A stretch of 64,000 nt of DNA from Eublepharis macularius. Lineage: Eukaryota > Chordata > Lepidosauria > Squamata > Eublepharidae. The DNA is taken from the NCBI RefSeq assembly GCF_028583425.1, contig NC_072790.1, positions 10,708,552 to 10,772,551 on the forward strand, given 5' to 3'. Shown piece after piece: positions 11,620 to 22,035 of this stretch. Both the position numbers and the translations under genes were made by a program. The stretch's first letter is position 1, and the number at the start of each line of letters is the position of its first letter. The notes below the pieces were generated by a model, which searched no databases, was not told the DNA's origin, and worked only from the letters and a program-made list of their open reading frames with translations.

Positions 11620-13060
11620 GACTGGCTTTTGCTGCCAACAGGGTCTATCTGCATGCCCTATTCACACTCTGCTCAGCTCCTCTTCTTTCAAAATGAGGCT
11701 GCATCAAAGGAATATGCAACAGGTAAACCACTGTTTTCCTTGGCTGTAGCACGGCACATGAATATTTTTGGTGTTGCTTTCTGAAAACCATAAAATTGTC
11801 CCTGTGTCTTTGGTGTGGACGAGGTATGTACGCACACTTGAGAGCTGCATAGTATTTTTCACCAGGCATTTGCTGCAGACGTGCAATGCACCAAAATCCT
11901 TCCACAAATACCACCGTTTCCGCTTTGTGTCTCATTCCCTGGCAGGAGTGGCCTCAGCAGGGGTAAGGCATGAGCTGCTTCAGGTCTCCATAGTGACATG
12001 ATTTGGATGTCCCCCAAATAGTTTATGGATTTATGCATAGAATATTTACCACTCCTTTTCAAGGTCTTTCTTTTCTTCTTCACCTGATTTCATTAATGTA
12101 TACATCATTGAATGCATTGCTATAGCAAGCCATGATGTCTGCTGGGAGACGTGGCTACATGGCTAGGAAGATAGTTGGATTAGGCAATCAAATGGAGATA
12201 CATCTCCTACGGTCTATTAGTCATGATAAATATGGAATTTCTGTGTCCGGAAGTTAATATTCCTTTGGTTTTCTTGCAATGGAGATAAACAACAGAAGGG
12301 GGCTGTTAGCATCATGCCCTGATTCCCCGAGACATGCAGCTTGTCACTGTTGGAGACAGGCGGCCGGGTCTGTAGACAGCCCTTGATCTTATCCCTCAAG
12401 GAATTTTTAAATGTTCTTGTAGCCTATTGTCAATAGCCACTCAAAATCCTCTTCTTAAATCACTGCATGTACTGCCTAATCTTGTGAAGAAACAGCATTA
12501 TCTTGGTCATTTTGCCTGAAGAATAGCCCTGTAAAACTTTACGTTTGCATATACTCCAAAACAGATGTTCAGCTAGTCAAAAAGTCTGGTTTCTCTCGTC
12601 CTCTGGTATCAACTTAGAAGAGTGTTATCTGTTCAGTTTTAGCCACTTGCCTTTGAAGCTGATGGAGACGAGAGATGGCTAACATAGGCCATCCTCTCAG
12701 AGGACCAATTGGACAGTATTAGGGATGTTGAACTGCAGCAGCCAGCAAAGTAAACATTCAGTGTCTCCCTACCCCATGCAAGTGGCTACCACTTATAGCG
12801 GGGTCTGGGGAACACCAATGCAATAGTAGCATGCCATGCATTTATCAGATGTCACTCAGGAGATGCGGGCTGGTTGCAACTGTCTGTCCCCTGGGGTCCC
12901 TTCCAGCTCTATTTTTCTAACAACCAGCAAAGTCTTCAGAAACAAGAAAATACATAGTTGATATCTAACATCCTAGAGGTCTGTTTCACTCGTCATAATT
13001 GTAATGAGGAACAAGGATACATAGAATGTCTTTGCTTTCTTTTTGTTTGATAAAGGAACA
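11620..13060. other. No recognisable feature
   Basis: About 1.4 kb of moderately AT-rich sequence. Frames such as 11645-11935 (minus) and 11768-12001 show no family resemblance, and no splice-bounded conserved exon was seen. Confidence 0.35.
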
Positions 13061-13064
13061 TAAA

Positions 13065-13596
13065 GGAGCTGCAGCTGTGTACTGAAATGTTTCTTTTTCA
13101 CAGGAGAGAATGGTTCCACTCTGTACTTTGTCTAGACTAAACTAATCTGTTAAATCATACCTATTTTGTATGTGGTCCAGCAACCTGCATCTCACAGCAG
13201 CCAAACAGATGCCCTGGAAAGCTCATAAGCGAAGTGATAAAGCTGTAATGTATGCAAGCATCCATGCCATTATTGTGTTCTGCATCTTATACTGAGAGTG
13301 TTATAAGCATCCATTGCCATGGTTATGTTCTGCACCTTATATTGAGAGTGATATAAGCCTTCGTGCCATTATTATGTTCTGCATCTTATGCTACATCTTA
13401 TACTGATATAATGCCAAAGTTAAATACTGTATTTTATGCATTTTATATAAGTCACCTGAGGGTGTCTAGACTGCTAATACTAATTTCCAGATGAGCCAGT
13501 GGCCCCTTTGTTATCTCTAAGAAATATGCGCTTTCACTTCTGAGTGTCCTTGGACTGGAGCTGCAGCTGTGTACTGAAATGTATCTTTTTTACAGG
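13065..13596. repeat. 38-40 bp direct repeats flanking a three-unit tandem array
   Basis: ggagctgcagctgtgtactg followed by aaatgtttctttttcacagg at 13065-13104 recurs nearly identically at 13557-13596, 492 bp apart. Between them, 13267-13415 holds three ~50-bp tandem units beginning ccattattgtgttctgcatc, ccatggttatgttctgcacc and ccattattatgttctgcatc. This could be a decayed element with long terminal duplications or two successive local duplications. Confidence 0.65.
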
Positions 13597-13819
13597 GGCA
13601 GGAGAACATCCCCTATAATCAGTAGTCCTATTGTTTGAATAATCACTTCTGACAACTTCTACCTATGAGTGTACACCTGAACTGAATAGATTGCTGAATA
13701 AAGTTTCTTCAACCAATGTACCTGCATGCTTGCTGTGAGGGGCTTGGGGGATCTAACTGCCAGGGACTGCCACCCTAGGACTGACAAAAGCCTTCCTATT
13801 GTTACACCACCTAGCAATT

Positions 13820-14050
13820 GATCTTCAAAGTTATACTGCCTCTGAACATGGAGGTCCCATTTAGCCATCATGGCTAATAGCCATAGAGGATTATTTTCCT
13901 CCTGAATTTGCCTAATCTTCTCTTAAAGACATCTAAGCTATTGTTACATCCAGTTGGCACTGCATTCCACAGTCCAGAAGTTACTTATGCATTGTGTGAA
14001 GTAGCATTATTTTTCTTATCACAAACACCTGCAACCCATGTTAAAATAAA
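13820..14050 (-). mobile_element. CR1 LINE 3' region fragment
   Basis: Minus-strand CR1 pattern: tactgcctctgaacatggag, gccatcatggctaatagcca, ctcttaaagacatctaagct and gcactgcattccacagtcc. The plus-strand counterpart of part of this region is at 58790-59015. Diverged, no intact frame. Confidence 0.65.
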
Positions 14051-14284
14051 TGCTTTAAGTTACTGCCACCAGTTTATTTTTAAAAAGTTATTTCAAAAAG
14101 GGGTGGGGGTGGGAATGGAGATTTAGAAATAGCATTATCTGCAACTGTTAGCTGAAGGTCTCTTATGGTGTTTCCTGGAGGCCCTTAATCCCTTGTAGTT
14201 TAAACATGGGACAAGATTAAAACAAAATACATGATTAGCTTCCTAAAAAATGCCCTAATCTAGGCAGTTTTTGGTGGGTAACGA

Positions 14285-15425
14285 TATTGAACTGCAGCAG
14301 AACGGCAGGATTTGAGTCCAGTGGCACCTTAGAGACCAAGAAGATTTTCAGGGGTTAATCTTTTGATTGTCTCATACACTTTTCAAGGTAAGAGATTAGC
14401 AGAAGTGGTTTACCATTGCCTTCTTTCGCTTCGCAGTACTAACAAGGGTTAGTTGAAGTGATATTGCCGTTGTCTGTGAAATATCCTCCGCCAGTGTCAC
14501 CTTCCACTACTGCTGCTGCTCAGTAGCTAACCTTCAAGAATTCTTCTGCTCCCATCGCCATTGGATCATTCAATTCTCTTCTGCTGATGTGTCCATTGAA
14601 GGGGGCGGATGCGTCTTAGTCTGGTGTCTCAGCTTTGACCATTCCGCCTTGAGTGACTCTTCCAGGAGTTTACACTCTTGACCAAGCCTGTGCTCTTGAC
14701 GGTGTTGCTCTCAGCTTCACTGACACACTCAAACCCCCTCACTGCATTTAGGTGTGTATCCAAGAGGGAAATTGAAATTGTTCAAGATTTTCTATTCTTT
14801 GGCTTAATCGTCAACCAAAAGGGAGACTGCAATGAAGAAGTCAGAAGAAGACTGACGACTTGTGAGGGCTGTAAGGGAGCTAGATAAGATCTTTAAGGAT
14901 AAAGATGTCTCTCTGGAAACCAAGATCAAGATAATCTAAACTATGTATGGATAACCCATTACTATGTATGGATGTGAAAGGTGGACAGTGAAGAAAGCTG
15001 ACAGGAAAAAAATCGATTCATTTGAAATGTGGTGCCGGAGAAGAGTTTTGCAGATACCATGGACAGCCAAAAAGACAAATAAGGGAGTTTTAGACCAAAT
15101 CAAGTCTGAATTCTCCCTAGAAGCTAAAATGACAAGACTAAGGCTATCATACATTGCTCACATCATGAGGAGACCAGACTCTCTGAAAAAGTCAATAATG
15201 CTAGGAAAAGTAGAAGGCAGTAGGACAAGAGGAAGACCTAAAATGAGATGGCTTAACTCAATAAAAGAAGCCACATCCTCCAGTTTGCAGGATCTGAGCA
15301 AGTCTGTTAATGATAGGATGTTTCGGCGGTCTTTTCTTCATAGGGTCACCATAGGTTGGAGGCGACTTGGTGGCACACAACACACAAGCTTTTGAGAGCC
15401 AAAGCTCCCTTCTGTATCTCCTGTT
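14285..15425. mobile_element. Dispersed repeat split by BovB-related DNA
   Basis: Left part at about 14310-14350 (agtccagtggcaccttagag, ccaagaagattttcagggg) and right part at about 15388-15425 (aagcttttgagagccaaagc, tcccttctgtatctcctg) are two halves of one common reptile repeat, seen in more continuous form at 49417-49552. The BovB-containing segment lies between them, so it arrived later. Confidence 0.65.
14765..15390 (+). mobile_element. BovB/RTE LINE 3' end, truncated
   Basis: The frame 14964-15395 encodes the C-terminal region typical of BovB/RTE reverse transcriptase proteins: MYGCERWTVKKADRKKIDSF, WCRRRVLQIPWTAKK, LRLSYIAHIMRRPDSLKKS and GRPKMRWLNSIKEATSSS. Related residues upstream (VQDFLFFGLIVNQKGDC, from about 14795) are in another frame, so there is at least one frameshift. 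The 3' end ggtcaccataggttggaggc then gacttggtggcacacaacac resembles the BovB tail. The endonuclease and catalytic RT portion are missing (5' truncation). BovB is well known in squamates and in ruminants through horizontal transfer. Confidence 0.9.
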
Positions 15426-16433
15426 AATCTAGGCAGGCAAATGTACAAGTTTAATCAGTGAGAAAGATTTCAAAACAAGTCTCACAAAGGTAGGGCGCCG
15501 ATCTTCTCCTCATGGTAGTTAAGTAGGGAGCAGAGACCAGGATGGAGGTAATTCCTGTGAAGAGAATCAAGCCCATCCCTCCATGGGTGCATCGCTGGTG
15601 AATATATAGACCTTTCAAGATAGCCTGGACGTGGCGTATTTGTCTTTACTACACTCCTGCCTCAAGAGGTGCAGGAGCGCATTCCAAGTTTCTGCCTCCA
15701 GCGGCGGCAGAGAAATTACTATCACCTCAAACATGTTGAAACACCTATGGCGGCTCGGGAACTCTGAAGGCCCTTAGGGGATGTATTAAACAGCATGCTT
15801 AAGAACAGGAGAAGATTCTGCCAGCTCAGACCAGTACTCAGTCTAGTCCAGCGTACTGTTACAATTACAAACAGCGGGCTATCAGTTGCTCTAGAGGGCC
15901 AAACATTACAGGCTTGCCAGTTCCCCAGGGAGGGCGGGGAATCACCTGTCGCTGCCTCTCCAGGCTCTACCCCAAAACCTCTAGGAATTTCCCAACCCTA
16001 TGACTGAAGGAAGAGCACGGTAAAATGGATAGATAGGTTGGTGCGATGGTTATCAGTTCCTTAAGATAAAATTTGGTTTTCTAAAGAACTCACCCAAAAT
16101 TCTGTGCATAGTGGCAGGAGATGGAGAGAATGAGTGAAAAACAACAACAGGCCACAGCTTTGTTGATGGAGTATGACAGAACAACAGTAAAGGAAAGACC
16201 GTGTAAAGGAACAAGAACATGTTTAACACAGTTGACGTTAGTAGCTGTGTGAAGTCTAAGAAACCAAAGCCCTTAATGAAACAAACTGAGGACTGATAAC
16301 CAAAACTTACCATTATTTAGGCACGTTGTTCCTGCCTGGCTGTGTATTCGCTGGCGGGGACAGGGGGAAGTGTAGAATATCTTCCTAGCCAGCAGCTAGA
16401 TTTTACCAGAGCTAAGCCTGGTTTCCTTTCCTG
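15426..16433. other. Mostly unassigned; partial hAT-like fragment at 15890-16005
   Basis: 15890-16005 contains tctccaggctctaccccaaa and acctctaggaatttcccaac and ends aaccctatgac, the 3' half of the gggttgcc element family. No gene signal in the rest. Confidence 0.45.
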
Positions 16434-16660
16434 ATAGGGTTGCCAGCTCCAGGCCGGGAAATTCCTGGAGATTGGGTGGGTGGGTGGGTGGAGCCAGGAT
16501 ATGGTGGGGATTGGGGAAGGGAGAAGCCTCAGCAAGGCGTAATGCCCTAGAGCCCTCCCCGTCAAAGCAGCCATTTTCTCCAGCGGAGCTGATCTCTGTG
16601 GCCTGGAGATCAGTTGTAATTCCAGGAGATCTCCAGCCACCACCTGGAGGCTGACACTTA
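16434..16660 (-). mobile_element. gggttgcc-type hAT-like element, reverse orientation
   Basis: Begins tagggttgccagctccaggc and carries, inverted, the blocks of the 5029-5253 copy (agcagccattttctccagcg, ctctgtggcctggagatcag, ttccaggagatctccagcca). It ends at ccacctggaggctgac without a clear terminal inverted repeat or target duplication, so the far end is damaged. It includes a gggt tandem run (about 16473-16492). Confidence 0.75.
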
Positions 16661-17089
16661 TTTTGTGCAGGTACAATTAGTATGGATATGGCTAGATGCC
16701 TTTCCTGGTGTGTTTGTGGTTGGGGGTGGGGGAGAGAAATGAGGACGATCTTGCTGATCAGCCAACTAGTGACACCTGAGATCCATCTGGCTTCTTTTCC
16801 TTGCATGTGCTATAAAACGTGGCCATGACCCAAGGGCTCTTGGACCTTAGGCCATGCTTTAGAGTCAGCATCCCTTCAATAAGCCAGCAATGGCCTCTCA
16901 GCCAGGCCAAGATATATTTTGTCCTTTGAGTGATGTATCCACATTGTGTTTTGTTTTAGTGATCCAGTTTGGGTCCCTTCAGAGAGGAAAGCCAGATAGA
17001 AATACTTAAGTAAATGAATGAAATGCTCTTTATTTTCTCATGATGTTGCCTCATAACCGTGCAGTTCTCAAGGCAGTGGGCCGTACACA
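16661..17089. other. No recognisable feature
   Basis: Unassigned sequence between a hAT-like fragment and a tRNA-like SINE head. No conserved frame. Confidence 0.35.
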
Positions 17090-17180
17090 GAGGGGCTGTT
17101 GTTCAATAGAAGAGCCTCTGCTCTGCAGGCGGAAGTTCCCAGGTTCGGTCCCAGCATCCTCAGTTAAAAGGGTGTAACAG
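17090..17180 (+). mobile_element. tRNA-derived SINE head (tRNA-Ala-like), diverged
   Basis: gaggggctgttgttcaatag (diverged A box), ctctgctctgcaggcggaag, then cccaggttcggtcccagcat (B box region) and cctcagttaaaa. Same organisation as the better preserved copy at 54707-54779; too mutated to be a functional tRNA gene. Confidence 0.65.
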
Positions 17181-17388
17181 GAGGCGGTACAAAAGGCCTG
17201 AGACCTTATAGAGCTCACTCCACACGACATTTTACATTAAAAAAGCAGTAACAACAAGGTAGAGAAGGCAGACAAGGAAATTATCGTCTGAAATTTGATA
17301 CAGGAGAGAATACAGGGAGGGTAGGCATAGAAAGACAAGGATCCATGTGAAAAGGATGTTACTTATACTTCAGTTATGCCTTGGCTTA

Positions 17389-17600
17389 GGCCGATTCCAG
17401 ACGACTAACCTGAAGGCGCTGCATGCCGCCATGTTCCGGATCGCGACGGGGAAAATGCGAAATATTGCGTTTTCTCGCTCGAGTTTGGTGCGACGTCGCG
17501 CCAAACTCGCGTGAGAAAACGCGATATTTCGCGTTTTCCCCGTCGCGATCCGGAACATGGCGGCATGCAGCGCCTTTGGGTTAGTTGTCTGGAATCAGCC
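17389..17600. mobile_element. GC-rich hairpin MITE (GGCC ends)
   Basis: Near-perfect 212-bp inverted repeat: ggccgattccagacgactaa mirrored by ttagttgtctggaatcagcc, with long internal arms (gcatgccgccatgttccgga; gatcgcgacggggaaaatgc) up to a centre near cgacgtcg. Flanks are TTA (17386-17388) and CTA (17601-17603), a possible 3-bp duplication with one change. Related elements at 63477-63668 and, by its termini, 29019-29651. No coding capacity; rich in CpG. Confidence 0.85.
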
Positions 17601-18773
17601 CTAGTTTCAATATGGAATGAAGACTAAGCGGTAAGTGCCAAAATTCTTTACGGGAAAAGTTGCTTTTGAAGAGAGATTTGCGGGACAAGTGAGAGAGAAA
17701 CATGTCATGGAGGCGTTTGTGGTGATAGCTCCAGGGGTAATGAGTGTTGTTCAAGGGAGGGGGCTACATCCTGTTGCTCTTTCCAAGTACTGGTGAAGGG
17801 TTTCCACCACTTCCCTGAAAGTGAGAGCAATAAGGTGTCATCAGGGTGCTGGTAACCCCATAAGCCAGAGGACCTTTCCCAGTGGATTCCTAGAGATACA
17901 GAATGGGAAGGATGGGAAATGAGTGCCCCAGAAGCTTATGGCCAGCCGGGAAGAGTGCAGTGTCCCAGCAGCACCTTCTGGACTGAATTCATCAAGAAAA
18001 AATGGATCCACTGCAACTCAGTGCTAGGGTTGTGCGGAGGGAAAACCAAGATGGAATTATACACAGAATTTAGTGGTTCCGCTTGTTAAAGCACCTTCCG
18101 GAAAGCTGAACAAACCCAGGAAACCAGGCTCTAATGACTCCCCCTACACCAAAAAGTTTGCGATGTGCCCACTGCTTTGCTCCTAGTGCCCGCTGGAGGT
18201 TGCAAGCTGTCTGGCAATCACCGGCCACCAACAGGCAAACCAGGCAAATATCATTGTGCTTTGCGTGGAAATGCTCCTGTGCTTTGTGGGGGCCAATTTT
18301 GGCCCCCCGGAAGTGATGTCATTGTGGTTGTTCCAGGAGCCAGTGCGCGTGCGTTGCACGGGCATAAAATAATCTCCCTGTTGAGTACCAGGTCCTCCCC
18401 TCCTGCAGAGAGGGTGTGGTTGTTCCCTGGCAACCATAATGGCAGAAGACCTGCTTGCAATCCTTGCTGCCCACTGCCACTCTGTCAGCCAGCAGGAGAA
18501 AAAAAACCCTAAACGATCACAGTCAGATTGATGGCATTATATCCCATCCAAGGAAAACTCAGAAGTGACATTATACATCTCTAGGAATCGCTGGAAACTA
18601 TATGGTTTTACTATAGAGTTTCTGGTGATTCCCAGAGAAGCATGATATCACATCCTGGTTTCCCCCAGAAGTGACATAAAGCCATCTTGCTGATGCCCCC
18701 CCCATTTCCTCCCCCTGGCAACCCTATCACTGACCTATGTGAGAGTCCTGGTCCATATATTAAAAACATATGT
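17601..18773. other. Unassigned, with DNA-repeat fragments
   Basis: About 18020-18520 contains pieces of dispersed repeats: gctagggttgtgcggaggga at 18023, and ggaagtgatgtcattgtggt near 18308, a motif class that recurs at 22930-23420 and 34920-35170. No complete element could be delimited and no gene was seen. Confidence 0.4.
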
Positions 18774-18781
18774 AAAATATA

Positions 18782-19163
18782 CAGGAGCGGCGCAAGGGTT
18801 TACCACACTTGCGGCCGGCCGGGTGCCCCCACACGCGCATGAGCGCGCGCACCCCGGCCTGCGTGATGACATCACACGTGACATCATCACGGGAGCGCAT
18901 GCGCCGCCGCTGGCCCGATTGCTGTGGTGGGCGGCCTCCGAGCTCTCCCACTCGGTTGCCTGCGCCGCCGCAGATGCTTGCCCGTGGTGGCTGCGCCTGG
19001 CCGGGGGCTTGTTCTGGCGGCGGCAGCGGCGCGGGGTGGGAGTGATAGGAGGCTGGTGCTTTGTGGTGCGCGCTCCCGCCGACCACACCTCCTCCGGTGC
19101 TCCCTCCGGCACCCCGTGCCTGCGGCCACCGCCTACCTGGCCTCAATAGGCCCGCTGGCCCTG
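18782..19163. mobile_element. GC-rich non-autonomous hAT-like element, perfect 8-bp TSD
   Basis: A 382-bp element beginning caggagcggcgcaagggttt and ending cccgctggccctg. It is flanked by a perfect 8-bp direct repeat aaaatata at 18774-18781 and 19164-19171. Very high GC and CpG content with overlapping open frames on both strands (for example 18735-19112 minus, 18739-19149 plus). These frames cross the element borders, so they are composition effects and not genes. The CpG richness could be mistaken for a promoter island. Confidence 0.85.
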
Positions 19164-19173
19164 AAAATATATA

Positions 19174-19682
19174 TAGGGTTGCTTGTTGTCCTGTTTTCAC
19201 CCACACAGTCCGGGTTTTTTTTTAACTGTCCAGGAGAAACGCGTTTAAAACACTGGACTCCTTGTTTGTCCAGCCTACCTGCCCAGCCTCTTGTAAGCTA
19301 CCACCGTTAGGGAAGAAGGGGAACGGGCAACCAGCCAGCCTCCTCCCCGCTCAGCTTCTTGCATACAGCCAGAGGAATGAGGAGTGAGCCTGCCTGCCTG
19401 GCTTCCTGTGCGGCGCCACCTGGGAGTGGTTAGCTGGCTGCCTGGGCTCCTGCATGCTGCCACCGCAGGGGATTGAGCAGCCAGCCTGCCGGGCCTCCTG
19501 AGCAGGCTGTCCAGGAGTGGCTGGCCAGCCCACCTGCTCCGGAAGTGGGCGGTGGGATGACGTCACTCTGGTAGTAACGTCAAAACTCTTGGGCTGGGAA
19601 TGCATGCACATTTCTAAGGTGAATGCCCGCCCTCCCTCCCCCCAAGGTCCAGCATTTTTCCAGACCCCAACTGGCAATCCTA
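19174..19682. mobile_element. hAT-like element inserted next to the previous one
   Basis: A 509-bp element with ends tagggttgcttgttgtcc and ccaactggcaatccta. It is flanked by aatatata (19166-19173) and aatataca (19683-19690), an 8-bp target duplication with one change. The left duplication overlaps the right duplication of the 18782-19163 element, so both elements used the same short AT-rich target. Confidence 0.75.
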
Positions 19683-20117
19683 AATATACATCACTGAGCT
19701 AAACCACTGCTAGGTATATTTTACAGAAACAAAGCAAGGAAACCCCGGATAGTCAAAAGCTACAAGAAACAATACCGGAAATATACAGTCAAAATTTTTG
19801 GATTTTTATAACAATATATTGGTGCAAAATGTGCAAAAGTGCAAAGTGTCAACAATAAATACAATCTATAATAAATACAATCTATAATAAATACAAGGTA
19901 ACAATTATACAAGGTAACAGTTGTTTGTCCGTGTTTTTGTAATGTTCATAAAGAAACGTCTGGGTGAGAGCTGCAGTGGAGCCTTCTTAGGAATGTAGGC
20001 AGACAGTCCCACAGAGGAGGGTGACCACAGTCCACATCAAATGAAAATAGAGAAAGAGCTGCTAGGACCCCACGGGACACACTACTCATCCCTAGGACTA
20101 AAAGGGGTAACAAACAG

Positions 20118-20756
20118 ATGACGTGGGCAATTGAATACACAGCATTAGCCACTCCAATTTGCAAAATTGTTAGGAAACATTGGCATTTAATTAATAACAT
20201 TGCGGGCTGTGAAGACAGCCCTGCCATTGGTTTTCGTCGCACGAGGTGCCTTAAAGAGATATTGACCACGTCGGAGTTCAAACAGGAGAGTGAGGTCACC
20301 AGTTTGAGTAGACTAGCTCCCTGGGGCCATCACCAATGTGGGGATTGCAATGTATGCTGCCTCATGGTTAAGCTTGAAGAAGTTGTAGAGGGTCGATTGG
20401 GCAAATCAAAAGGCTTCTCTACATCTAGAACACCATATGTAGTCTATGTGATTAGATGTAGCTGTCCTTCCATTTACGTGGGCAGCACCACACGCCCCCT
20501 TAAAATTAGAATTCAAGAACACATTTCGAGAATTAGGCACAGGGTAGGTGAGGCGCCACTGGTACAACATTACACTGCATGTCAGCACAAATTTCATGAA
20601 TCTAAGATCACGGTAGTGGATATGATCCAGGAACCTTACACTTTAGATAGCCCCAGAAAGCTGCTCCAATTAGAAACAAAGTGGATATTCAAACTAAAGA
20701 GTCTGGCACCATATGGACTCAACAATGAGACTGATTATTCCTGTTTCTTAGGGTAA
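20118..20756 (+). CDS. Penelope-like element C-terminal protein: zinc finger plus GIY-YIG endonuclease
   Basis: This open frame of 212 residues ends at TAA 20754-20756. Residues 20-27 (KHWHLINN) and the FRRTRCLKE region resemble the linker after the Penelope reverse transcriptase. A cysteine cluster follows (HHQCGDCNVCC). The GIY-YIG nuclease core is next, with YVVYVIRCSCPSIYVGSTT replacing the usual GIY/YIG tyrosine motifs and RPLKIRIQEHISRIRH carrying the conserved arginine. The C-terminal LLQLETKWIFKLKSLAPYGL is diagnostic of the family. In full elements this nuclease nicks DNA to prime reverse transcription. The RT domain that should precede it is missing, so this is a truncated copy whose last third remains uninterrupted. 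The ATG used is merely the first in frame; the true start lay further upstream in the parent element. Confidence 0.88.
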   Translation: MTWAIEYTALATPICKIVRKHWHLINNIAGCEDSPAIGFRRTRCLKEILTTSEFKQESEVTSLSRLAPWGHHQCGDCNVCCLMVKLEEVVEGRLGKSKGFSTSRTPYVVYVIRCSCPSIYVGSTTRPLKIRIQEHISRIRHRVGEAPLVQHYTACQHKFHESKITVVDMIQEPYTLDSPRKLLQLETKWIFKLKSLAPYGLNNETDYSCFLG

Positions 20757-21355
20757 TAATCCCTAGTGGTTAGATCAGTGTATTTTGCCTCCCTTCATTA
20801 TGGCCATAGTACAGAGGGTGTTTAGCTATGCAAATTGATTCAATAATATGATTGTGTATTCTGTTTTTTAAGACAGTAAGTCCTAGTGGTTAGATTAGTG
20901 TGTTTTGCCTTTTCTCCTAATGTCTGTATCACAGAGAGTATCGAGTCATTCAAACTGAGCCCTTGTTGTATGTTTGTATTCTGATGCTTGTTGGATGATG
21001 GATGTAACTGTATCTTTAAGAGATGTTATGTCCTAAAGGGAATTAATTAGCTAGTCAGCTTTTGTATATATTGGAGTCCCCCTTTTGTTGTAATAAATGT
21101 CCGTTGCACTGAAATGGTGGTTCATGCCAGTAATGAAAATATCATGTGGTGAGCTGTTCTAATTGAAGACCATTAGGAAGGTGTACAGTGAGTCATATAT
21201 CCTTAATATGAGATGCAATTTCTGATTGTTTATATGTGATAATATATTTAATACACATTGACTTTATGTCCACAGTCCAATAACTGTGCCCAGGAAGAAG
21301 TTGTGTATACGAAACGGGAATGGTATAATATGCAAGCATAATCCCGTCGGCACAT
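20757..21355 (+). other. Penelope 3' non-coding region
   Basis: AT-rich sequence after the stop, with an internal near-duplicate of ccctagtggttagatcagtg at 20761 and tcctagtggttagattagtg at 20881 (about 120 bp apart). It runs up to the inverted terminal copy. Assigned to the element by position only. Confidence 0.5.
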
Positions 21356-21455
21356 CAATATTTTCATTTGATTTGGATTGTGGTCACCCTCCTCTGTGGG
21401 ACTGTCTGCCTACATTCCTAAGAAGGCTCTACTGCAGCTCTCACCCAGAGGTATA

Positions 21456-21600
21456 TTTTACATACATTTTAAATCCTGTCCTTTGTCCAAGAAATTCAAG
21501 GTTCCCCCGTGTCCATTTTATTCTCACAACAACTCTGTGAGGTGGGTTAGGCTGAGAGAGAGACTACTTCAAAGTAATCCCCAATCTTACTTCAGCACTC
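21456..21600 (+). mobile_element. SINE fragment
   Basis: cattttattctcacaacaac followed by tctgtgaggtgggttaggct and gagagagactacttcaaag, matching the middle of the 36440-36685 SINE. It abuts the Penelope inverted copy. Confidence 0.6.
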
Positions 21601-21786
21601 TAACTGCAATATCACACTAGCTCCGTTTTTTTTTTAAATGTGCATTTTACAGTATTATAAGAAAAAAAGAGAAACACCCAGTAGTGACGAGTGAGGACAG
21701 CGGGAGAGTATTAAATCTGCATGAATGGCTGCCTTGTGTGAATAACCTTTTAATGGATCCTGCTACTTCTGTGGATAAGTTACAAC

Positions 21787-22027
21787 CAGGGCTTTTTTTC
21801 AGCCGGAACGTGGTGGAACGGAGTTCCGGCACCTCTTGAAAATGGTCACATGGCCGGTGGCCCCGCCCCCTGATCTCCAGACAGAGGGGAGTTGAGATTG
21901 CCCTCGGAGGGCAATCTCAACTCCCCTCTGTCTGGAGATCAGGGGGCGGGGCCACCAGCCATGTGACCATTTTCTCCGAGGGCAACCCACAGAGTTCCAC
22001 CTCCTCTTTTCCCAGAAAAAAACCCTG
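21787..22027. mobile_element. CAGGG-type hAT MITE, TSD GTTACAAC
   Basis: 241 bp. Starts cagggctttttttcagccgg, ends ttcccagaaaaaaaccctg. Perfect 8-bp duplication gttacaac at 21779-21786 and 22028-22035. The centre is a strong inverted repeat (ctccagacagaggggagttg against caactcccctctgtctggag), with ggcggggccac-type arms. No coding capacity. Confidence 0.93.
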
Positions 22028-22035
22028 GTTACAAC

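Larger units (their letters stand above)
19950..21455 (+). mobile_element. Penelope-like retroelement, 5'-truncated, with terminal inverted copies
   Basis: The central reading frame encodes a Penelope GIY-YIG domain (separate entry). About 90 bp at 19950-20050 (tgggtgagagctgcagtgga, gtaggcagacagtcccacag) recurs in inverted orientation at about 21360-21455 (actgtctgcctacattccta, ctgcagctctcacccaga). Inverted partial terminal copies are a known habit of Penelope elements. The reverse transcriptase is absent. Left of it, 19851-19896 has a 16-bp tandem (aataaatacaatctat, nearly three copies). Confidence 0.8.

Noticed and set aside
18735..19206. CpG-rich region with several frames, possible promoter island or first exon
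   Set aside because: It coincides with a 382-bp element bounded by a perfect 8-bp duplication, so the composition belongs to a transposon.
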